Shown: positions 1-6,798 of the stretch, piece by piece
Numbering within the stretch: position 1 is the stretch's first letter
Layout: every line of letters begins with the position of its first letter
Program-made: the position numbers and the translations under genes
Notes under the pieces: generated by a model
Database searches by the model: none
What the model saw: the letters and a program-made list of their open reading frames with translations, nothing else
Told to the model about the DNA's origin: nothing
From: Pseudonocardia autotrophica
GTDB lineage: Bacteria > Actinomycetota > Actinomycetes > Mycobacteriales > Pseudonocardiaceae
Reading direction: 5' to 3'
NCBI RefSeq assembly: GCF_003945385.1
Contig: NZ_AP018920.1
Span: forward strand, 2,852,001-2,916,000
Length of the DNA: 64,000 nucleotides

Positions 1-583
1 AGGTACGGCCCAGCTTCATGACGGCGGCCGAGTCGGTGTCGGCGAGCCGGCGCGCCAGCTCGGCGCGGGGCAGCGTGCCGGGCAGCACGGTGAGCACCTC
101 GTCCCGCTCGACGAGCGGGCGGCCCAGCGCCGCGGCGGCCCCGCTGATCGAGGTGACACCGGGCACGACCTCGGTGCGGTAGCGGCCGGCGAGGCGCTTG
201 TGCATGTGCATGTAGGAGCCGTAGAAGAGCGGATCGCCCTCGGCGAGCAGCACGACGTCGCGGCCGGCGTCGAGGTGTGCGGCCAGCCGGGCGGCGGCCT
301 CGGTGTAGAACTCGTCGATCGCACCCTGGTAGCCGCCGGGATGGTCGGTGGTCTCGGTGGTGACCGGGTAGACCAGGGCCTCCTCGATCGCGGTGCCGGA
401 CAGGTGCGGCTCGGCGATCCGGCGGGCGATGGAGCGGCCGTGCCGGGCCGAGTGGTAGGCGATCACGTCGGCGTCGCGGACGAGCCGGGCGGCCTTGATC
501 GTGGTCAGCTCGGGATCGCCGGGGCCGAGCCCGACACCGTAGAGGGTGCCGGCACTCGGGGTGGTGGGGTCGGCGCTGCTCAC
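1..583 (-). CDS. cobI: Precorrin-2 C20-methyltransferase (CobI, or CobI half of a CobIJ fusion), 3' end outside window
   Basis: SAM-dependent methyltransferase of cobalamin corrin-ring synthesis, adding the C20 methyl group to precorrin-2. The 194 visible residues begin VSSADPTTPSAGTLYGVGLG and contain the glycine-rich GVGLGPGDPEL loop, the LLAEGDPLFYGSYMH motif and VVPGVTSISGAAAALG, all typical of tetrapyrrole methylases of the CobI type. The GTG start overlaps the cobH stop in a GTGA, so the genes are translationally coupled. In actinobacteria this domain is often fused to CobJ; the fusion cannot be judged because the gene leaves the window. Confidence 0.93.
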   Translation of the reverse strand, partial: MSSADPTTPSAGTLYGVGLGPGDPELTTIKAARLVRDADVIAYHSARHGRSIARRIAEPHLSGTAIEEALVYPVTTETTDHPGGYQGAIDEFYTEAAARLAAHLDAGRDVVLLAEGDPLFYGSYMHMHKRLAGRYRTEVVPGVTSISGAAAALGRPLVERDEVLTVLPGTLPRAELARRLADTDSAAVMKLGRT

Positions 584-1218
584 GCGATGATCTCCTGCTC
601 GTGGGCCAGCGCGTTCAGCGCGGCGGCGGTGATCGCCGAGCCGCCGCGGCGGCCGTGCACCACCAGGTACTCCAGGTCGGTGCGGGCGGCGAGGGCCTGC
701 TTGGACTCGGCGGCGCCGATGAAACCGACCGGGATGCCGAGCACCGCGGCCGGGCGCGGCGCGCCCCGGTCGATCAGGTCGAGCAGGTGGAACAGCGCGG
801 TCGGGGCGTTGCCGACGGCGACGACGGCGCCGTCGAACCGGTCCGCGAGCAGCTCCAGCGCGGCGGCGGAGCGGGTGTTGCCGATCCGCTGCGCGAGGTC
901 CGGGACGCGTGGATCGCGGAGCAGGCAGAGCACCTCGTTGCCGGCCGGGAGCCGGGCCGCGGTGACCCCGGAGGCGACCATCATGGCGTCGCAGAGGATC
1001 GGGGCGCCCGCCTTCAGCGCCTGCCGGGCGGCGTCGACCAGCCCGTCCGATGCGGCGATGTCGGCGGTCAGGTCGACCTGACCGCAGGCGTGGATCATCC
1101 GCACGGCGATGTCGGAGATCCCGGGCGGCAATCCGGTCAGGTCCGCCTCGGCGCGGATCGTCGCGAACGAGCGCCGGTAGATCTCGGCGCCGTCGGTGAT
1201 GTAGTCGTGGCCGCTCAG
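580..1218 (-). CDS. cobH: Precorrin-8X methylmutase
   Basis: Moves the C11 methyl group to C12 to turn precorrin-8X into hydrogenobyrinate. The 212-residue protein contains GAEIYRRSFATIRAEADL, the conserved catalytic-His region RMIHACGQVDL, GAPILCDAMMVASGV and VVHGRRGGSAITAAALNAL, and its length is normal for CobH. The start is unusual: the frame has no ATG, GTG or TTG nearby, but a CTG at 1218-1216 sits six bases after GAGGAG and overlaps the cobG stop as CTGA. I therefore take CTG as the start. It is coupled downstream to cobI by GTGA. Confidence 0.93.
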   Translation of the reverse strand: MSGHDYITDGAEIYRRSFATIRAEADLTGLPPGISDIAVRMIHACGQVDLTADIAASDGLVDAARQALKAGAPILCDAMMVASGVTAARLPAGNEVLCLLRDPRVPDLAQRIGNTRSAAALELLADRFDGAVVAVGNAPTALFHLLDLIDRGAPRPAAVLGIPVGFIGAAESKQALAARTDLEYLVVHGRRGGSAITAAALNALAHEQEIIA

Positions 1219-2546
1219 CGGATGCTCCTCGGTCGGTCCTGCGATGGTGCGACGAGCGTGCCCGGTTCGCCGTCGAGCCGGTAACTGCCCGGGCCGGTGG
1301 CGACGGCGTCGACGTGCGGGGTGTGCGGGGCGCCGCAGCGCCGGGCGCAGCCCACGACGTGCACCGGTCTCCCGGTGCCGTGCCGGATCAGCTCGCGGGC
1401 GTCGGCGCGGACGTCGGCGAGGGACTTCGCGCAGCCCGGTGCGCCCGCGCAGGCGCTGACCCGCAGCGCCGGATGGTCCGGGTCGGTGACCAGCCCGGCC
1501 GCCCGCAGCCGGGCCGGGGCATCGGCGGCGGGCCGGGGGAGCACCAGGGTGCGCCACGGCGTCACGATGAGTTCCGGTGCGGCACCGGCGAGGGCGGCCA
1601 GCTGCGCGGACGACAGTTCCCCGAGCACCGGGGCCACCCCGAGCGCGCCGCCGCCGAGGTCCCCGACCCCCGATGGCCGGTCGCCGGGTGATCCGAGAGC
1701 GGGTGCCCCGTCGCCGGGTGAGCCATCGCCAGGTGCCCCGTCGACGGTCGGCCGGTCGCCGGGTGATCCGACCGCGGCCGGCTCGTCGCCGGGTGCCGCG
1801 GGTGGGCCGTCGCCGGGCGTCGCCCGGCGGCGCAGGATCGCGCCGATGCGGGTGGGGGCGTCGTCGAGCTCGGCGGCACGCCAGGTGCCGGCGTCCAGGG
1901 TCAGGAACGCCTCCGCTGCGTCCAGCAGCAGGGCGGGGGCACCCGCCCGGGAGCAGCGCAGGCCGGTGCCGGTCCCGGCGACGAGGAGCTCGCCGTCGTC
2001 GGCCCCGGTCGCGCGCCAGCACACATCGGGCCGCTCGCCCGCGACGTCGCCGCGGCCGTCGTCGAGGGCGAACAGGAACCGGCCGGACAGCCGCGCGAGC
2101 CCCGGACGCGCACACAGACCGCGGTCCAGCGCGGCGGCCGACCCCCGCAGGTCGGCGAGTCCGCCGGTGATCCCCGACAGCGGCGACGCGAGGATGTTCC
2201 GCACCCGCTCGTGGGTCGTGGAGGGCAGCAGCCCGGCGGCGCCGAGCAGCTGCACCGGCCGCGGATCGGCCGGGTCGAGCCCGCGCAGCTGCAGGTTCCC
2301 GCGGGAGGTGAGATGCACCGACCCGTCCCCGGCGGCCTCGGCGAGCGTCGCCACCACCCGCAGCGCGGGCGCGGCCAGCACGCCGCCGGGCAACCGGACC
2401 CTGGCCAGCGCACCGTCCGCCGCGAGATGCGGCGACACGACGCCCGGGCAGGCGTCGGCGCGGGTACGGGCGGTCGTCGGCACGCCGGTCACTGTAGGCA
2501 CACCCGGGGGTGCGGGGCCTGCGCGCGGCGTGGCGGTATCGGTCAC
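1215..2546 (-). CDS. cobG: Precorrin-3B synthase (CobG), aerobic B12 pathway
   Basis: Monooxygenase of the oxygen-dependent corrin pathway, related to sulfite/nitrite reductases and carrying a 4Fe-4S cluster. N-terminal ferredoxin-like half-domain (LTSRGNLQLRGL) is followed by a C-terminal half. The cluster ligands are visible as CAGAPGC and VGCARRC, the C-x5-C / C-x3-C pair of the family. Between the halves there is a repetitive Pro-Gly-Asp insert (roughly residues 237-300), encoded by a degenerate repeat around CGTCGCCGGGTG at about 1680-1825, which is not part of the usual fold. The start is GTG at 2546. The presence of CobG rather than CbiG points to the aerobic pathway. Confidence 0.9.
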   Translation of the reverse strand: MTDTATPRAGPAPPGVPTVTGVPTTARTRADACPGVVSPHLAADGALARVRLPGGVLAAPALRVVATLAEAAGDGSVHLTSRGNLQLRGLDPADPRPVQLLGAAGLLPSTTHERVRNILASPLSGITGGLADLRGSAAALDRGLCARPGLARLSGRFLFALDDGRGDVAGERPDVCWRATGADDGELLVAGTGTGLRCSRAGAPALLLDAAEAFLTLDAGTWRAAELDDAPTRIGAILRRRATPGDGPPAAPGDEPAAVGSPGDRPTVDGAPGDGSPGDGAPALGSPGDRPSGVGDLGGGALGVAPVLGELSSAQLAALAGAAPELIVTPWRTLVLPRPAADAPARLRAAGLVTDPDHPALRVSACAGAPGCAKSLADVRADARELIRHGTGRPVHVVGCARRCGAPHTPHVDAVATGPGSYRLDGEPGTLVAPSQDRPRSIR

Positions 2547-2565
2547 ACGGCGGTCGCGCCCCGGG

Positions 2566-3603
2566 TCACGCCGGGTCGGGCAGGTGCCTGCGTGCCCCGG
2601 AGTACGTCGCGTCGAACCGGACCGGGGTGATCCGCACCGGGGTCGACGCGTCGAAGGCCTCGATCATCCGCCCGTCGCCGGCATAGATCGCGACGTGCGT
2701 GGCGGGGGAGTTCCAGAAGAGCAGATCACCGGGCCGCAGGTCGTTCTGCTCGACGGCCCGGCCGGCGGTCGCCTGGTCGGAGGCGTCCCGGCCGATCGTG
2801 ATCCCGTGCAGTTCGTGCACCAGTCCGGTCAGCCCCGAGCAGTCCGGCGCGAACCCGGAGCGGCCGCCCCACAGGTAGGGCCGCTCCAGGAACAGCCGGG
2901 CGGTGCCGACCAGGTCCTCCCCGGAGGCCGGGCCCGGATCGCCGATCCGCAGGTGCGCCGCGTCGGCCCAGGCGGTGCCACCGTCGGGCAGCGACACCTG
3001 CACGCCGCCGGAGTCACCGGCGAGGACCGGGAGCCGGGTGCCGGCGCTGATCTCGCGGAGCCGGTCGGTGCGGGTCTCCTCGCTGTACAGCCAGGTGGTG
3101 GCGACCCCGTCGACGGTGCCCGCGGGCAGTGCTTCGAGCAGCCCGGCGAACGCCGCACCGGTGGTGAGCTGCGCGGACGGGACCCAGCCGGGATAGCCGC
3201 GGGCGTCCTTCGCGCTGGGCTGACCGGGCACCGCGATCTTCGTCCAGCCCTCGCGGCGCTCCAGCACCTGCACCTGCGCGCCGTAGAGGACCTGGGTCTG
3301 GGTGCGGGACGCGGTGGTCAGCTCGCGCCGGTCGGCCGCGGTCATCGACCCGAGCCAGTCCGCCGGGTCGGCCGGCGCGGCGACGGCGGACCGGTCCATC
3401 TCACGGGGGCTGGTGGGGGAGGTCCACACGGTGGCGACCGAGACGCCGACGAACGCCCGGTCGGTCAGCGGGCCGCCGGCTGCCGGTGCGGCGAGCGCGG
3501 CCGGTGCCGCGGTCACGACGAGGCCGACGGCGAGCAGCGTCGCCGCTGCGGTACCGAGCAGCCGACGACGGGGGATGCCGGGCGGGGTCGGGTGCACGGG
3601 CAC
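2566..3603 (-). CDS. Secreted NlpC/P60 cell-wall hydrolase with SH3-like region
   Basis: Predicted peptidoglycan D,L-endopeptidase of 345 residues. It has an N-terminal signal sequence with a twin-arginine-like PRRRLLG stretch and a hydrophobic core ending near ALAAPAA, then an SH3-like middle region, then a C-terminal NlpC/P60 domain. The catalytic cysteine is Cys255 (FAPDCSG) and the histidine is His303 (ATHVAIY). The GTG start at 3603 follows GGAGGTG at good spacing. It lies 20 bp upstream of cobG on the same strand, so it may be co-transcribed with the cobalamin genes, although no functional link is obvious. Confidence 0.88.
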   Translation of the reverse strand: MPVHPTPPGIPRRRLLGTAAATLLAVGLVVTAAPAALAAPAAGGPLTDRAFVGVSVATVWTSPTSPREMDRSAVAAPADPADWLGSMTAADRRELTTASRTQTQVLYGAQVQVLERREGWTKIAVPGQPSAKDARGYPGWVPSAQLTTGAAFAGLLEALPAGTVDGVATTWLYSEETRTDRLREISAGTRLPVLAGDSGGVQVSLPDGGTAWADAAHLRIGDPGPASGEDLVGTARLFLERPYLWGGRSGFAPDCSGLTGLVHELHGITIGRDASDQATAGRAVEQNDLRPGDLLFWNSPATHVAIYAGDGRMIEAFDASTPVRITPVRFDATYSGARRHLPDPA

Positions 3604-3742
3604 GGGGCCACCTCCGGGGCGTCCGGCGACCGGGTCCGGACGCGGCGTCCAGGGTCGGTGCCCCGGCTCCGCGCGCCGCCGCGACGCACCGGTGGCTCAC
3701 CCGGAAGGCCCCCGGGTTCGTCCGGTCCGGTGACGGACTATC

Positions 3743-3924
3743 GGGACAGGGCGGCCGGGACAGAGCGGTCGGGACAGCGCCGTCGGGACAGCGCCGTCGG
3801 AACAGGGTCGTCGGAACAGGGCCGTCGGGAGAGCATCGTCGCGACCTGGCCGTTCGGACAGGGCCGTCGGGAGAGCACCGTCGCGACCTGGCCGTCCGGA
3901 CAGGGCCGTCGCGACATGATCGGC
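3743..3924. repeat. 14-bp tandem minisatellite (about 13 units)
   Basis: Thirteen consecutive 14-bp units of the type GGGACAGSGCCGTC fill most of the gap between the NlpC and AraC genes, with exact 14-bp phase from 3743 to 3924. A higher-order 42-bp unit (three 14-mers) occurs twice in near-identical form, 3827-3868 and 3869-3910. The rest of the 3604-4003 gap shows no convincing gene. Reading frames through the repeat exist because of GC richness, but 14 is not a multiple of 3, so it does not encode a periodic peptide. Confidence 0.85.
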
Positions 3925-4003
3925 AGGCGGCAGGCGCCGATGCGCGCCGGGCGCACAGTCCCGCTGCTGCCGCCGGCACCGGCCGCTGCCGCGGCGCGGG
4001 CGG

Positions 4004-4960
4004 TCAGGCCGTCCGGGTCCGGTGGCTGCTGGGTGCGCTCCCGAACCGAGCCCGGAACGCCCTGCTGAACGCCGCCGCATCGGGCATCCCCCAGCGCGCC
4101 CCGATGGCCCCGATCCCCAGGTGCGCCAGGTCGTCGCGGCGGAGCTCGTGCCAGGCCCCCTGCAACCGTTCCTCGCGGATGACCGAGCCGACGGTGGTGG
4201 ACTCGGCCGCGAAGACCTTGTGCAGGTGGCCGACCGAGATCGCACAGGCGGCCGCGATCGAGGCCGGGTCCAGATCCCGGTCGGCGACGTGCGCGCGGAT
4301 GTGGGCGCGGGCCCGCGCGACGTGCAGGTTCGCCGAGGCGGAGGCGGGGACCATGCTGCGGACCAGCGCGACGAACAGGTCGCCGATGGTCCGGGCCACC
4401 GCGTCCTGTGCCACGTCGGGGAGGTCGTCGCCGATCGCCCGGTCCAGCGACGACAGCAGGGGCGGCAGCATCGCGCCGATGCCGCGGCGCCCGTCGAAGA
4501 CCCGTGCGGTGATCTCGGCGGTCTCCGCGGCCGACAGCGGCAGCGCCCCCTTGGGGTGCAGGCACACCTGGTACTCGAAGCTGTCGGTGGTGACGAAGGT
4601 GAACGGCCTGCTGCTGTCGTAGATCACGAAGTCGCCCGGGCCGATCAGCGCCTCCCGGCCGTCCTGCACGACCAGGGTGCGGCCGCGGCGGGCCAGCGCG
4701 ATCTGCAGGTAGTCCTCGTCGGCCGCCCGCACCTGGCGGGTGGTCCGCTCGAAGCGGTGCGGTACCGAGGAGATCCGTCGCAGGTGCGTCCCGGCCACCG
4801 ACGCAGCGGTGACCCGTCCGGAGACCAGACCGGTGGTGGAGGGCGTCACATCCAGAGCGACGAACTGGTCGCAGACCGTGTCCCGCCAGAAGTCCAACCG
4901 GTCGGCCTCGCCCACGGTGGTGGTGTCGATCGTGACGAGGGCCATACCGCAGGATGACAT
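4004..4960 (-). CDS. AraC-family transcriptional regulator (AraC-binding-like N-terminus)
   Basis: Transcription factor of 318 residues. The N-terminal half resembles the AraC-binding-like domain seen in regulators of oxidative catabolic genes (LDFWRDTVCDQFVALDV, then a cupin-like GPGDFVIYDSSRPFTF). The C-terminal half carries two helix-turn-helix units: DPASIAAACAISVGHLHKVF and LGIGAIGARWGMPDAAAFSR, ending in FRARFGSAPSSHR. The start may be ATG 4960 or the internal ATG at 4945; neither has a clear ribosome site. The effector is not predictable. Confidence 0.85.
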   Translation of the reverse strand: MSSCGMALVTIDTTTVGEADRLDFWRDTVCDQFVALDVTPSTTGLVSGRVTAASVAGTHLRRISSVPHRFERTTRQVRAADEDYLQIALARRGRTLVVQDGREALIGPGDFVIYDSSRPFTFVTTDSFEYQVCLHPKGALPLSAAETAEITARVFDGRRGIGAMLPPLLSSLDRAIGDDLPDVAQDAVARTIGDLFVALVRSMVPASASANLHVARARAHIRAHVADRDLDPASIAAACAISVGHLHKVFAAESTTVGSVIREERLQGAWHELRRDDLAHLGIGAIGARWGMPDAAAFSRAFRARFGSAPSSHRTRTA

Positions 4961-4967
4961 GTCACGG

Positions 4968-5435
4968 TCACGAACATGTTGCTCCGATGTGAGGATGTCG
5001 GGTCACCCGTCGCTGCGCGGCCCGCTCCCGCACCCCGCGATCGGTGCAGAACCCGGTGCCGGACCTCTTGAGGCACAACAGCCCGAGCAACCCGCCGCGG
5101 TCGTCGACGACGGCCAGCCTGCGCTGCCCGCGGGCCGCCATGGTCTCCCGGGCGGCCCCCGCGTCGGCGCCGGGCGCGAGGGTCCGGCCGGCCACCGTGC
5201 CCAGCCGGCGGACCGGAGCCGCGGCGGGTTGCCCCAGCAGGTCACCCCGCTCCACGACGGTGAGGAGCAGCCCGCGGTCGACGACGAGCAGCGCGTGCAC
5301 GTGGTCGTCGCGCAGCGCCTCGCGCGCCTGGTGCACCGTGGTGGTGCGCCCGCAGATCTTCGGGCAGCCGATCATCGCCGCGCCGACGCTGCCCGGCGCC
5401 CACCCGCCGCCGGGATCCGCGGCCGGGGTGCTCAT
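4968..5435 (-). CDS. CBS-domain pair protein
   Basis: A 155-residue soluble protein made of two CBS motifs: TTTVHQAREALRDDHVHALL, then RETMAARGQRRLAVVDDRGG. CBS pairs usually bind adenosyl nucleotides and act as energy sensors. The ATG at 5435 overlaps the stop of the upstream flavoprotein gene in ATGA, so it belongs to the ferredoxin-reductase operon. Its C-terminus has an extra CTDRGVRERAAQRR tail. The role is inferred to be regulatory; no enzyme domain is fused to it. Confidence 0.82.
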   Translation of the reverse strand: MSTPAADPGGGWAPGSVGAAMIGCPKICGRTTTVHQAREALRDDHVHALLVVDRGLLLTVVERGDLLGQPAAAPVRRLGTVAGRTLAPGADAGAARETMAARGQRRLAVVDDRGGLLGLLCLKRSGTGFCTDRGVRERAAQRRVTRHPHIGATCS

Positions 5436-6406
5436 GCCGCGTCGCTCGAGTGACCGGGCACGACCGGCAGGTCCGGGCGCACCAGCGGGACCAGGTTGTT
5501 CACCGCCAGCGCGGCCTCGCCGAACCCGACCGAGATGAGCCGGACCTTGCCCTCGAAGTCGGTGATGTCCCCGGCGGCGAACACCCGCGGCAGCGTCGTG
5601 CGCATCGACCGGTCGACGGCGATGTGCCGCCGGCTCATCCCGATCCCCCAGCTCGACAGGGCGGCCAGGTCGGCCTTGAAACCGAGCGCGGCGACGATCT
5701 CGTCGACCCGCAGGGTCTGCACGCCGTCCGGGCCGGACACGTCGACCTCGGCCACCCGCTCGTCGCCGCGCACGTCGTGCACCTCGAAGGGGGTCAGGAG
5801 CCGCACCGACGACGCGCGCAGCTCGGTGACGCTGCGCTCGTGCGCCCGGAAGGCGTCCCGGCGGTGCACCAGGGTCACCGACGCCGCGAGCGGTTCCAGG
5901 CACAGCGCCCAGTCCACCGCCGAGTCCCCGCCGCCGACGATCAGCACGTCGCGGCCGGTGAGTTCGGCCGGGCGGGGCACCGCGTAGCGCAGGCCCCGAC
6001 CGGCGTAGTCGCCACCGGCGGGCAGCGGGCGCGGGGTGAACCGGCCCATCCCGCCGGTGATCAGCAGCGCGCCCGCCCGGATCCGCACGCCGCGGTCGGT
6101 GGTGACGGCGACGCCGTCGTCGAACTGCTCCAGCTCCACGGCGTCGTGCCCGAGCAGGTAGGTCGGTTCGGCCGGCGCGGCCTGCTCGACCAGGGAGTCG
6201 ACCAGGTCCTGCGCCCGGACCCGGGGGAAGCCGGCGACGTCGAACACCGGCTTCTCCGGGTAGAGCACCGACATCTGCCCGCCCAGCTGGTCCAGGGCGT
6301 CGACCACGACCACGGACAGCCCGCGGAAGCCCGCGTAGTAGGTGGCGTAGAGCCCGGTCGGTCCGGCGCCGACGACGACCAGATCGGCCGCCAGCTCGCC
6401 GCTCAT
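5432..6406 (-). CDS. Ferredoxin--NADP reductase, thioredoxin-reductase-like type
   Basis: FAD-dependent pyridine nucleotide oxidoreductase of 324 residues that should pass electrons between NAD(P)H and the adjacent ferredoxin. It shows the FAD motif [20 protein letters not shown], the NADP motif [17 protein letters not shown], and [12 protein letters not shown] near the C-terminus. It lacks the CxxC redox pair of true thioredoxin reductases, which fits the FNR-2 group. The ATG at 6406 overlaps the ferredoxin stop as ATGA. The pairing with the ferredoxin makes an electron-supply unit, probably for the molybdenum enzyme upstream or for CobG. Confidence 0.9.
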   Translation of the reverse strand: MSGELAADLVVVGAGPTGLYATYYAGFRGLSVVVVDALDQLGGQMSVLYPEKPVFDVAGFPRVRAQDLVDSLVEQAAPAEPTYLLGHDAVELEQFDDGVAVTTDRGVRIRAGALLITGGMGRFTPRPLPAGGDYAGRGLRYAVPRPAELTGRDVLIVGGGDSAVDWALCLEPLAASVTLVHRRDAFRAHERSVTELRASSVRLLTPFEVHDVRGDERVAEVDVSGPDGVQTLRVDEIVAALGFKADLAALSSWGIGMSRRHIAVDRSMRTTLPRVFAAGDITDFEGKVRLISVGFGEAALAVNNLVPLVRPDLPVVPGHSSDAA

Positions 6407-6717
6407 CGCGGCTTCCGCTGCGCGACCAGCGGGTGGTCGCCGTCGGCCGGGTCGGCGTCCTCGCCGCCGCCGGAGAAGCCCTGCTCGCGCACGAACACCG
6501 CGTTGGCGTCGACGAACTCCAGCTGCTCCGGGGGCATCTTGTGCTCCCAGTGGATGGCCTCGCTGGGACAGGCCGGCATGCACTTGCCGCAGTCGACGCA
6601 CTCGTCGGGGTGGATGTACATCATCCGCTCGCCCGGGTAGATGCAGTCGACCGGGCACTCTTCCATGCAGGCTCGGTCCTGCACGTCGATGCAGGCATCG
6701 GTGACGACGTAGGCCAC
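6403..6717 (-). CDS. fdxA: 7Fe (3Fe-4S/4Fe-4S) ferredoxin
   Basis: Small electron carrier of 104 residues beginning [20 protein letters not shown]. The cysteine pattern [18 protein letters not shown] followed by [12 protein letters not shown] is that of actinobacterial seven-iron ferredoxins. A C-terminal extension ([15 protein letters not shown]) is longer than in the minimal protein. The ATG at 6717 follows GGAGG at seven bases. It is the first gene of an ATGA-coupled operon with the FNR and CBS genes. Confidence 0.94.
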   Translation of the reverse strand: MAYVVTDACIDVQDRACMEECPVDCIYPGERMMYIHPDECVDCGKCMPACPSEAIHWEHKMPPEQLEFVDANAVFVREQGFSGGGEDADPADGDHPLVAQRKPR

Positions 6718-6750
6718 GGCTATTCCTCCGATGTGGACGGTCGTGGTGGG

Positions 6751-6795
6751 GCACGGCCCGGCCGGGCCGAGAAGGGCGATCCGGCCGGGCCGTGC
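6751..6795 (-). terminator. Strong hairpin terminator after the molybdenum oxidoreductase
   Basis: A perfect 15-bp inverted repeat, GCACGGCCCGGCCGG and its complement, separated by a 15-base loop. It lies just downstream of the oxidoreductase stop at 6799 and before the ferredoxin start at 6717. There is no T-run, as is usual in this GC range. It suggests the ferredoxin operon has its own promoter or is attenuated from the upstream gene. Confidence 0.75.
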
Positions 6796-6798
6796 GGA

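Noticed and set aside
3743..3924. Possible CRISPR array
   Set aside because: The units are contiguous 14-mers without spacers, and there are no cas genes.
1297..4068. A 923-codon plus-strand frame
   Set aside because: It is antisense to cobG and the NlpC gene, both clearly real, and continues through a non-triplet minisatellite.
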